DNA of 64,000 bases from Larimichthys crocea. Its lineage: Eukaryota; Chordata; Actinopteri; Sciaenidae. Location of the stretch: contig NC_040028.1 of the NCBI RefSeq assembly GCF_000972845.2, positions 9,556,038-9,620,037 on the forward strand. The letters run 5' to 3'. The notes under the pieces are model-generated. The model was not told the DNA's origin and ran no database searches. It saw nothing but the letters and a program-made list of their open reading frames with translations. This document shows positions 26,016-37,900 of the stretch, in pieces; the stretch's first letter is position 1, and each line of letters begins with the position of its first letter. The position numbers and the translations under genes are program-made.

Positions 26016-28346
26016 TTACCTTATTAACTTTTATTGCTTACTGTTAATTGTTTTCACAACTGCTGCTGAAGTGCACAAGTTATTCTTATGGCGTTTTTGG
26101 CAGCTACCAGTCAGCTCTCGGGAGAGGCTTTTTGTGGAACCGCAGATTTTTGTACTTCCAACTTCCACAGTGGCTTCGTTTCACAGCCATGGAGGTCGCC
26201 ACTTAGTATCTGTGTGCTGCAAACAAACAAAGATGTGTATATGTGGCTTGATCCAAATGGAAATGCATTAAATCACATGGATTTTGAACAGATACATGAC
26301 CATTGGTGTAACCTGTGTCACATTTGATTGGTTTCAGGTGTAGACATATAGAATTAGCTATAGAAATATTAGACTAGTTGAAGGAGTATATTTCTTGTTG
26401 TTGTGTGTGTGTGTGTGTCATTTCCTCAGATTGCGTCACCACTGATCTCAGTACAGTCAAGGGAGCCTCTGGCTGTTCTTTTCAGTGCAGCGTCTGGGGA
26501 GAATCAGTTTGTAGTGTATAAAAAAAATTGTATGTGTGTGTATTAACATTATTGTAAACAGCTTCTCTGGGAAGAGAAGAAGTTGTTTTTCTTTCATGCA
26601 TTCTCTCCTCTGCATTGTGCTGATTGTTTACCTGGATCTTCTTTAAGATCAACTCTCCTTTAATACCTGTCTTATTCAATATTATGTTCAGCATAATATT
26701 TTATGTGCTGACTTCTGCAGTGTGTGTTTGGCTGTGACTGGTGGAGAATGTGAATATAGGTATGATGATGAATATGCCACTGGTTGTGTAAAAAATGTAA
26801 CTATTATGTCATTTGAAGGTTAAAACCTCTATTAACTTGTCTACTTGGATCTTTTATTGGAAAATGTCAGTCACATCAGATATGATGAACTTAATTCAAG
26901 TTAAAGTCATCCCGATGCCTCGCTCCGCTCAGTTGCTGTTGCTACATCTGTCAAGCTTTCATTTCAAGGCATTTCAAGGTTATACAGTGAAAACAGTTGC
27001 AGGTGAACCACTTGAAATTCAAAGTAACTTTTGAAACAAGCTTGCTTAGTTACGGTCACTTAGCTATGATTAGACAGTTGTCTTTGGGGAGATCAGGTGG
27101 AAATTGAACATTAGGGCACCTGTTTAACATAGATTAGATTATAGATTGTGTAGGGTGAATGGGTCAGCATGTGTCTGTCCCTGACATGTGATAAGCAAGA
27201 TACCACAAACTTGATTTTGATGATTCCCGAGGGAGTCGTGCATCATACCACTCTGGCATTTTCAAAATTACTGTGTTTGGCCCAAGGTGGGAGCAGCAAT
27301 TACCTGGCAAACATTTTAATAACCAGTCATATCTCACATGCTGCTGGAGGGAATAAAACGAAACTTGGAGCACATATCCAACCATCCAAGCTCTACAAAT
27401 TCGTCTCCTGGGCCAACAGTTTGCAACATATTGAATTTTCTACTGTTTTCATTTGCTTTAAAACCAGTTTGCCCTCCAGGTTTTTTTTCCCCAAATTAAT
27501 TCACTGATCACCGCAGGAGTCACTGCCTCATTTGCACCTTGCTTAAAAAATTTGAAAACAATGCAAGAAGAGCCAAATTGTATATTGTTACATAACAGAC
27601 TTGAAACTGATTTGTTCCAGACATGGCACAAAAGGCACACTTCCCAACTCCTTAATAGGGAGAATATAATGAACTGCAGTACGCTGTAAACTAGGAAAGA
27701 AAAGGAAATTGTCACCACTAAGGTTTGGGAGGTGTAGTTATGGCATAATTTCAACACAATGGCACTACTACTTGACAACAATGCTATTTTAATCCTCTGT
27801 ACTAGGGCACTTTATATTTCTTTATGCAAGATTTTTATGTAAAAATACACCTTTCACCTAACCTTTCATGTTATGTGGGGCGGCACAGAAGTACATCATA
27901 TTCTGTTTTCTGATAGAGGGTAAGATAACTGGCAGGTTAATCTGCTCTGCTCATAGAAAACAGCAAACATGGGAGAAAAATGCAGAACGAGTCTAAAACC
28001 GCAGCATGTGAATGTTCTTATCTAGTGGTTTGTATGCTTTTTGGTTTGTTGTGGTGGATATAAGAATCATGCAGATTACTGTATAGTTTTGTGTAGATAC
28101 AAGAGTGATTTTTAGGCCTGAAGAAACACAAATATCCGCCTTTTTTTTCCTTTCAAACCTCTTCTGACAACTCTGATTTTTCTTGGTCTGCTTTGAAGGA
28201 GACCAGACATCGGGACTTGTACAGACAAACCAAGATTGATCAAAAGTCTGACTCAGAAACATTATATATATATTTACCACTTTGTTTTGTGCATGGATAA
28301 AAAGTTTTGCTTTGTTTGTGTTTGTGTGTGTGTGTGTGTGTTTCAG

Positions 28347-28622
28347 AATATCCCAGCGCTGCCTTGTGGTAAAGCCCTCTACTCCTACGAAGGAAAAGAA
28401 CCGGGTGACCTCCAGTTTTCCAAGGGTGACATCATCATCTTGCGACGCAAAGTCGATGACAACTGGTACCACGGCGAGCTCAACGGTTGCCATGGTTTCT
28501 TGCCCGCTAGTTACATCCAGTTGCTGCGTCCGCTGAGCCAAACCCCACCCCAGGGCAAAGCACTGTACGACTTTGAGGTCAAAGATAAAGACCAGGATAA
28601 AGACTGTCTGGCCTTCAGCAAG
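28347..28622 (+). CDS. sh3rf3: sh3rf3 exon 2: SH3-1 and start of SH3-2
   Basis: Codes for 92 residues, phase 0 at both ends. It begins [20 protein letters not shown] and ends KDCLAFSK. The first SH3 shows the ALYxY motif (ALYSY, residues 10-14), an acidic RT loop ([10 protein letters not shown]), the binding-groove Trp in DDNWYHGEL and the C-terminal [10 protein letters not shown]. After a short PPQ linker, SH3-2 starts with [11 protein letters not shown] and is cut by the intron after FSK. The acceptor is TTTCAG directly after a TG repeat and the donor is AAG/GTAACA. The open frame continues upstream through the TG repeat, but family alignment and the CAG set the exon start at the Asn codon. 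In the family, these two SH3 domains and the RING lie in the N-terminal half. Confidence 0.95.
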
Positions 28623-31448
28623 GTAACACATATACAGTTATACACACATACACTCATAAAATTACATTGTTTTATGTCAGACACGTGATAAATAATATAA
28701 AAATATTTTGTTGAGACTGGAGTGATTGATGTACGCTGAATTTATACCAACATAAACACTGTAATCGAAGAAAACTCTTAACATGTGGCGTTAAACTAGG
28801 CTGTTTTTTTTGTTTGTTTTTTTGTAGAGCACTAATAATTTATCCATACTGACTTCACTTTTCTGGCTCTCAGTATGTAAACCAGAGCAACTTCAAACAG
28901 TGTAAAAAGGGCATGTTCTGCATGTGCCTTCCCAAAGGGACTACAAATTTCACCTTTTACTCCGTATTTTGCTTCTGCTCCATTCTTTTGTTTGTTTTGA
29001 AAATAATGATCTTTCATATCCAAGGAAACAAGAGTTACTACTTACTACTGCTAAAAAAAACTACTTTTCACTGATAGATAGTCATTTGTTTGGGTGTAGT
29101 AATATGAACTTGACATGAGCTCCATCAGACTATGGTCAGCGACTAATACTTTTAAGTAGATAAAATCATCTTTTTGCTACAGTCACAGAGGCTTAAAAAT
29201 TTCTTGACATAATGGAGGAAAATATAAAAAATCGATTTCATAGTATTTGGGAGAAGTATATGCTCTGAGTAACTAGTTTCATTTGGGTTTCCAGTGTGAG
29301 TTAATATCTTAAGGAATTGTTTTCAAAGATGTTTTTAATATTTCTCTTTGTTGTACCTTAGATTTAGATTTTAAAGCTGGATTTGACACTGTCTGTTGGA
29401 GCATACAGAAGCAGGGCAAGTTTCCCGATCACCGCCAGTCTACTGTGACCATACGGATTTGATTGAAGGCATTTTTTAAATTGACACTGATATTTTTGGA
29501 ATGAAGATGCGGCTCGTATTCTTCCATTTTTAAGTTGAAAGAAATGAAAATCAAATACTACACAGTTTACTGTTTCATACTAACGTGGCTGCTTCTTCAT
29601 GCTGGAAGGATATATGGAGCTCTTCTAGACGTTTTATAATTTATTGTGTAATACATTAAGTCTTCTTATATAGGAATAGGAATCATAGGAATCTCCATCA
29701 ACATATTTACATGGGTCCACTTGGTTCTCAGTGAGAAAAACTACAACTTGTTCGGTTTAATTATATTCATGTAGGGCTGTGGGTTCTGTCAACATGTCTT
29801 ATATTGGAAGACACCTGAGCAGACTCGCTATCAGCTCTGATCGCATGGTACGTCATCAAGATCCCAGGAGCAAAATTTGCTTTTTGACAGGAGATGTAAG
29901 GTGTGAATTGGGAAGTGCAAAAAGGCTCACTCCTTTTTGAGTGAGGATGATTTTTAATTAGTAGCATCATGCCGCTGCTTGTACTGGTGTGTCTCTTACC
30001 ATTTGGATCTGTTAAATGTCAATCGCACATAGGATTTGAACTAATTATCCATTGGTATGACAAAACAAAGTCAGACTTGGGTAGTTATTGTATTGGTTGT
30101 TTCAGATAGGGTCCAAAATGTCTCAAAATCATCTAGTATCACTAAAATTCTACTTTGGAAAGGATGGAGATGAAGACAAGATGCTAGAAGAAGTGTGTAT
30201 CCAGGTTGGGTTTGGTGTACGCAGTCATTTGTATTCTGTGTTCGGTGCTCAGAGCTTATCATTTTGTTCCTGCTGTTACTCTGACTCATTTGTGCTAGGA
30301 CTGAACACTCGACACCTCCACTCTGTCTCCGCACTCTGAGTATGTCTATAGAGTGAGAAAGATTATTAAATTACAGTGCACTGCAGACGTCGCTGTAGGT
30401 GTTCTAAGACTGATCACAGCAATGCCAAGCATGGCAATACCGTGTGTGTCAAACACGCAGCATTTACACACACAGATTAACAGATAATGTTGAGACACAT
30501 GATTTTGTGGTTTTGGGCTACACTAATCAACAAGTTATAGATAAAGATTGCACAAAACACAAACACTCGTGTGGAAATTCATGCCCCTGTGGCGTGCTGC
30601 ATGTGCGTTGTCATGCATAAACAGTGTGTGTGATATTGTTTTCTCTGTATGAGAGGTAATTACTCAGTATGACTAATACACAGTCATTTACCAGCATTAT
30701 CACTTCCGTCCCTAATGGTTTTACCACGACCTTTGTATTCATGTGAGGAGACGAGCAACAGAGGGAAAAATACTGTCATGATGAAGTCTGTGCGTGTGTG
30801 TGCGGTGAACAAGGAACATAATATGTTTCCATGAATGTCAGATAGAATATTTCTCAGAATGTTACACAGTAAAAAACAGATAATTATGTCATACTGCATG
30901 TTTACAGTGATATTATATCCAGTACATGTCCTATATCTGGAGCAAAGTGTGTGAAATTGTAAAGCATGACTGTTGATTGGTGATAGATAGGTTAGCTCAT
31001 AAATGCCTGTTTACTTCTGTGGCTGTACTGAAGTTTATACAGAGCTCCATTGAGTAGCTCTTTGTAAAAACTAGGGCACCTCGTGCTAAGGTCACAATAC
31101 AGCTAGAACGGATGCATCAGTATTTCTAGAATCTAGAAATGTAAGTATACTTTTGAAAAGTGATGGCACTATCTGTGATTTGTCATTAATGGGCTACAAC
31201 ATGTGTGCTTTTAAAATCTTTGTCAGTGTTCCTTGATTTGGCAAACCAACCGAAGCAGATAGAAATGATCAGGAAAGTTTACTTGACTTGACCATTTCAA
31301 GAATCTATAGATCCAGGTAACTCAGCAAAGTAGAAAAAAATCCCAAATATAATACATACTTGTGCTTTTTTTTTTATTCATCATGTCTTGGATATTTTCC
31401 CAGAGTGATACAAAAAGAGCTGTTTGGACACAATACGTGGTGTCCCCA

Positions 31449-31486
<38 letters not shown>

Positions 31487-34400
31487 TGTGTATGTGCCTG
31501 GTCTCACTCATTTCCTCTCTGTTCAGGATGAGGTACTGACTGTAATCAGGCGAGTGGACGAGAACTGGGCAGAAGGCATGCTGGGAGACAAGATTGGCAT
31601 CTTCCCAATTCTCTATGTGGAGGTAAACCCGCAGACATTACACACACACACAAACACAGTGACAAAAAATAAGTTATTACAGAAAAAGCTAAAGCAACAG
31701 CGATGTTGTTGCGGGAACATCGTTATTATAGTATTTTAATTTATTCTCTCATACTGAGAGAGGAGGCAGAAAACATTTTCTTTCTCTGGGTGAAACATTC
31801 GCACTACTTTGATGATAAACTGCTGAAAACGCAGATAAATCAAGTAACATCCTAAATAGAGTTTATTATACTATAATGGTATAATATCCATAACCTTTGT
31901 CTTGATACAAAGTGAAATCTTGTCTGAACTGACTGACAGTGGTAAACAGTGACGCAGTATTTATTTTTTGTAGCAGCCTCCATGCTACCTGTGTTGAGTA
32001 GAGGGACACAACGAGCCTCATCTTGAGGTTAGGGTGTACCAGAGAAGATGGTTATAACAGTTGAAATATTTTAAATAGAAACAATGTGTTCAAGTTCTGA
32101 AGAGTCAGCAGAAGTACTTTATGTACAGCATAAAGTTAGAACGCTTTGTAAAACGTAAATTTAGCTCAGAGGCGGTGACGTCCATGATTTCCAAAAAAAC
32201 TATTTGAAATGTGGAGACGTCAGACCATGGTGCAGTGTTTCTGGATGTTGTTGATATATGGTTTTTGCTTTGCATAGTAAAGTCTTAATTCGCATTTGTA
32301 GATGCAGCGACGAACTGACGGTTATCTGGATTGTTGCTGAGCCAATGTAGTAATATCCTCTATACAATCATGTCAGTTTCTTTTAATGAGGTGCTACCTG
32401 ATGTATTCAAGATAAAGTGCGTTTGGTTTATGGCCTTGCCTCCTATGTGCATCTCTCTGAATATTTTTTTTTTATCATTCATTCATATTTGTAAAAGAGC
32501 ATACTGACAACATAACAACACTTAAGACACATAATGGCAGAAATGTCAACCCTGTATCCTTCAAAATAAAAGTCTGTGAGGCACCACGTTAGCTCACCTG
32601 GCAGGCTAAGCCTGAGTCATTACTACAGAGACCAGGGTTAGTTTCCAACCTGTTCACTCTCCCCATCTTCAGCTGTCACTATACAAGTAAAGAAGAAGTT
32701 GAACACAATCTGATTTTGGAATGAAGAGGTGAACACGCATTTAATGTTTGACATTGTAGTTAAAACAAATCTTTGTGTTTTCATTATTTCCTATCAAACA
32801 TGGTGTTGTATGTCAAAATGCATTGAGGTTCCATGTGATGTTTTCACGTTTTGACCAATTTATCTGCAAAAATAAGCAAAAACATTAAAATCACCCCAGA
32901 AGAGCAAATTATATCAGCAATGCTGTTTGAAAGTAGGCTGAGGTGGAGTTTTCTTTCAGGGATTTCCTCTCGGTAAAAGGATCAAACCCCCAACACTAAA
33001 ACATATTACCTTCTTTCATAGCGCCATGCCTGTCAAGAGTGAAATATAGTTTACTTTAATCCTTACAAGTGAAAAAAATCATGCACAATTTGCTCTGGAT
33101 CACATTCGAGGCTTCTAAGCTTAAAAAAAAGCTATTGATATAAACTGGATGTGTCTTTACTTCTTTCTTGCTGTTATGAAGGCATCTCTTCTCTTTCCGT
33201 CACTACAAATCTGTGAACGCGCTGATTCTCTCGTGGCCTTTGTCGAAAAATAAATGAGGAAACCTTCAAAACTGGCAGGACGTTCACTCAAATTGGAAAG
33301 TACTGTTATGTCTGTGGGTTTGTCAAGACAATGAGACTCATAAGGTCAGATCCAGAGTGTGTTCTTAGTGCAGTCTGTATTCACGTAGAGACTAATGGCA
33401 TGAGTCATCCTTCACGCTGCTTTTAAATCTTATATTGCTTTTCGCCTGCTATTAAGAGAACATAATATTCAATAAGAAGCACTCAATTATATAACAATGT
33501 GCATGTGTACAGACATATAAAATCACTGTTCTGCTCAGGGTTTTGCCATCCTCTTATCATGCCGTCCTGTCAAAACAAACACTTTCATGCTCACTGGCCT
33601 CACTAACTGGCCTTAAAACTGCATTTTCTGTAACTTATGGCACTGTGTCATTTATCTCTTTAACTTATAAATTACACTCAATTGCACTTGTGTGCCGTGC
33701 TTAAAAGGGCATACTTTTTTTACTTTCTTACTCTTATGTTAGGGCTCGTGTTTGACATGTTTTACTTTTGCACTGTTCTTTATCCTGCTGCTGTGACGTG
33801 TGAATTTCCCTCCAGGGATAAATAAAGTATCTATCTATCTATGTTTCTCTCTCTGGGTTTGCAGCCTGCCCGGCTTGGACTCTTGACTACCCAATCATGT
33901 CCCTGAAATTAGCTGTTTGACCAAACTACTCTCTTAGGTGATGATGATTAAACCACAGGCCGAGAAAAGTGAGGAGAAACGCACACACACAGACACACAG
34001 GGGTTTCTTTTAGATAGAGATGCATCAATAATTTAGACCTCTTCATCACTCTGACACAGCAGGGGGAAAGGGGCGTGTGTGTGTGTGTGTGTCTGCAGTG
34101 AGAGCTTAATGAGAAGGGCCCAGCTGGACTTTTACTAGACTGTGTGTGCATCTGTGTTTGTGTGTGTCACTGGATATAAAGTACCTCTTAGAGCTGTTGT
34201 TTCACCACTCAGATGTGACTGTGGACTGTCTGTGTTAATACTTGGCAGACTGAATACATAGATTGGTGATAAAGGGTTTGTAGATGATGGGGATGCCACC
34301 AAAATTACATGAGAAGTGTGTGAAGTGATTGGCAGTCAGTGCATTTGAAGAAGGTGCTGCTGTCAGTCCTTGTAGCAGATAGGGTGGATTCATGTTGTTA

Positions 34401-34937
34401 GGATAGTGGTTAGAGGATGAAATACAAGCCAAAAAGTCCAGTTTTGAGTGATGCCTCTGTGAGTTTCAAGGCACTGCACAGCGGTTTACTGAGGAAGGAT
34501 AATACAACATAGAAGAAGTTGATCTAACAGGGATGGATTGGGTTTGTTTGTTTTTTGTTGTGGGCAACTTTTGGATGACATGATTTGGGTCAGACATTAG
34601 AATCCATGTCAAGGACACCTCCTTCCTTACCCTCATGTTTTCACTTCATGCATCTCACTATCTCAGCATCAGGAGGGGGAGTTGGCACACACCTGCCGCC
34701 ACCGGTTGGTTATATGTGTGTGTGTGTGTGTGTGTCTGCATGAGCACGCATGTATCTTGCTGGCTTATCCTTTTCGCAGTGCAGATACGAGCTCATCAGC
34801 CCGAGTCTCAGTGTTACCTGGAGAGAGTACTCACCCTCCAGAAGACAGAGAGTACAGTTAGCTCAACACATAACAGATGACCTTGGAGATTTCGTTCAGC
34901 CAAAAGCACCAAGTGAAGAATTGTCTCTATCAACATC

Positions 34938-34971
<34 letters not shown>

Positions 34972-37900
34972 ACACACACTCACACACACACACACACACA
35001 CTTACTCACTTATCTCCTTTACTGCAGCATGACCGGGCACTACAGCAGCGGTAGTTAAAGAGAAAATGACACAGCAGTCATTGGTGTGTGTGTGTGCGTG
35101 CGTGTGTGTGAGAGAAAAGCTGTATGCGCAGGCACAAACTTGCATTAGTAAAAGTTACTTGATTGATTGATGTTTTTGAGCGTGTTGCCTTGACGACCTT
35201 TTGTGTTTGTGTGTGTAAGTGTATGTGTCCTCTGGTCCGCCTCGTGAGAGCAAACTGAGTTATATCTGCGGCATCAATCCATCACTCTCATTAGCATATG
35301 ATTTGGCTTTGATTAGCATATCTATTAATATGGAAATGTGACATCAACAACGCTGAGCCCAGACGGCTCGGTTCTGTACACACACACACCCGCACACATA
35401 TGCGCGTAAAGAAAGGCTTGACTTTCTCGCCGGGGATGGTTCATGAGTTTGAGGTTACGCTAAGCAGACATGATAACGATGTAAATTTGTCAGAGGACTG
35501 AAGCTGAAGATGTCTCTGTTTGTGCGTCCCTGTTTTACTTACGCGGATGTGTGAAAGTTCATTAACCCACCATGTGTTGGAGACCATCCTCTTTAAGATC
35601 TCACAAAGATCACCAGAAGAATTAATTTACATTGATTAAATACGTGTACAGCAGGTATGACCTTTAATGAGGCAGGAGTCGAACACACCATTTTTACAAA
35701 GGAGAAATTCCTTTGGGTGTTTATGTAGTGTCCATATAACATCCATGTACAGTAATACGTTGCAAGATTTTAGAACATTAAAAGGTGATAAAAAATCGTT
35801 CTTTGAACAGTAAATTTGGCTGTGTCATTCTGCCCAAATGCTGTTTAAGAAGAAACCTTAGCTTCACACAGACTGTTCCTGAGACACAGCCTGAGATACG
35901 CTACATCAATGAACATGAGCACTTAAAAGAAACAACCCCTCGATACCACACCTAATGGTCCTTCTGAATGAGGCAGGGGACGTGGAGGGAGTCAAATTGC
36001 AAGCAGCAGGTAGTTCGGGAACATTGAGAAGCAGCATGAGTGTTGGTGTAAGTGGAATTAATGAGCTTCAGCCTGCTTGTAGTGTCTATATAGATTGTAC
36101 GGTACATAGAACATGTGACAATAAAACTACTTCTGTTCCCACCTAAAGTACTATGAAGCTCCATAACTGTCAAATACACTTAAATAATCCTTCACAGAGC
36201 TTTCCAGCTATGTTTTCCCATTTAAAATCAAGATGTGCTCAAAGCCACTGGGCTGAAAACACATTGGCAAGATGTCATAACAGCGTATATATGGGCTTTT
36301 TAAAAACTTGCTGCTTTATTAAATGTGTATGGAACATCCATCCTCACATTTCGACAAATATTTAATATGTCACTCTGATACACAAAGTGTCAGCTCCAGC
36401 TCCAGCTAACGTGACACGTGGAATTATAGTTTGAAATGGCAGCAAGCCGCAGTAATACGACTAGACTATACTAGTAATAAATGTCTTGTTGCAGGTGGTA
36501 TTGATTCCCACAATGTCCACAAATAAGTAGCAAATATTATGACCATCAAGCCCTCCTCACCCTAAATACTCATAATATGAAGTTCGTCCTGTTTGACGGC
36601 AAAATATGCCAGACTCTTCTCATGTTTTAGATGTCTAGTCCTCAGAAAACTAAATGTTTCACTTAAATAAGTTAAAAAAGGAATTGATGCATCCTCTCCT
36701 ATGCCACCTATATCTAATCTTGTGGCTAAAATGGCAAGAGATGCACTTATAATGATCAGCAAAGTTAGTTGGAGGGCCTGACAAACTTCTGCACATCACA
36801 TCATTAAAAACATGCAGTAACAGCGCAGGTCGTGGTACCTTAAACCAGCTGTTTATTCTTCACATTATTAAAATCCAGAGATGTGAAGAGACTTGATACA
36901 TACAGCTGATTATGTACTCCTACATAACAAGGAATTCTTACTTCTTACCTTTATTTGGTAACACTAACAGTAAATACAAGACTGCCCCAGTAGCTCATCT
37001 GGTCGCTCACACACTACGTATCTCATGGACCCTTTGCTGCATCTCATCCTCTCTTTTTCTCTCCACTGCTGTGCTGTCTCTCTCTTCAGCTGTCACTACT
37101 TAAATAAAGCAGAAAATGGCAACAAAACAACAAAAAAAATACAAGACTGGAATCACCCGGTCCTGACATGCAATTAAAATGGTTGAGGATGAAAACACAA
37201 CAAAGTTGAAAGCTTATTTCCATCGTGGTCCTCATTAGAAAAGGGTAAGATGACAGATCTTCAAATCACCCACCCATTACTTTTGTGGGTTGTGTTGCAC
37301 AAATCCTCATCATACTGTTGTCTGTATAAGCTCTTAGTCATTCTGTTGGTAAATCTGAATCATTGAGTGCACATCTTGAGGCGCAGTCATTCAGAAATCC
37401 ATCTATATACTAATCTCACAGAATACTCAATCAACAAAATGAAAATGCAGAGATCAGACCTTTAGTTTGCTGTATTATTCCTGAAAGCATTGTGGAACTG
37501 AAAGGATTTCTCTTTGGATTAATTCAAGTGTTTGAACATTAGAAATTAAGGATATGATGATTCAATTTAGCATTAAATTGAGTTGGAGGGATTAAGTCTT
37601 ATACATAAACAAACATACCATGAAACACTGTTCTGTCCTGATGTATGAATCATTTATTTATTATTAGTTTGTATTTTCTACTAATAACTGAAACTTTGAA
37701 TGTGTTATGAAAACATGAGGTGAAATAATTAAATGAGGAGAGATAGGATAATCCTGGCAAGCAGAAGGGATGCTCTGGGTGGGTTATGCGTAGGAGTGTA
37801 GGAGAGAGATGGTGAGAGTGTGTGTTACACAGAGGAAGTCTCACTAGACCAGTTGTTGTAAGTGATGATTGTTTTGCTGCTGGTTTGAAAGGCTGCCAAC

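Larger units (their letters stand above)
1..28346 (+). other. sh3rf3 intron 1 (3' part)
   Basis: No coding exon is supported in this stretch. I looked for a RING signature (CxxC...CxH...CxxC) and for family sequence in the open frames and found none, so exon 1 should lie upstream. Contents with their own entries: TG/CA microsatellites, a perfect hairpin at 4179-4224, a TREpal-like site at 2666-2677, repeat-family relics near 8695, 9462, 11741, 19935 and 25538, a LINE tail near 12930, and a Tc1-like relic near 24860. The remaining AT-rich sequence (for example 780-2560, 2720-4170, 4230-7290, 9530-11690, 13220-15900, 17000-19900, 21600-23250 and 26060-28300) shows nothing else that I can name. 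Confidence 0.8.

Noticed and set aside
1..28346. Search for the RING exon of sh3rf3
   Set aside because: No CxxC...CxH...CxxC pattern or family sequence is seen in any frame, so exon 1 is placed upstream of the window.
32578..32702. Possible functional tRNA gene from the A and B box words
   Set aside because: The body does not fold into an acceptor and anticodon arm, and a SINE tail follows.
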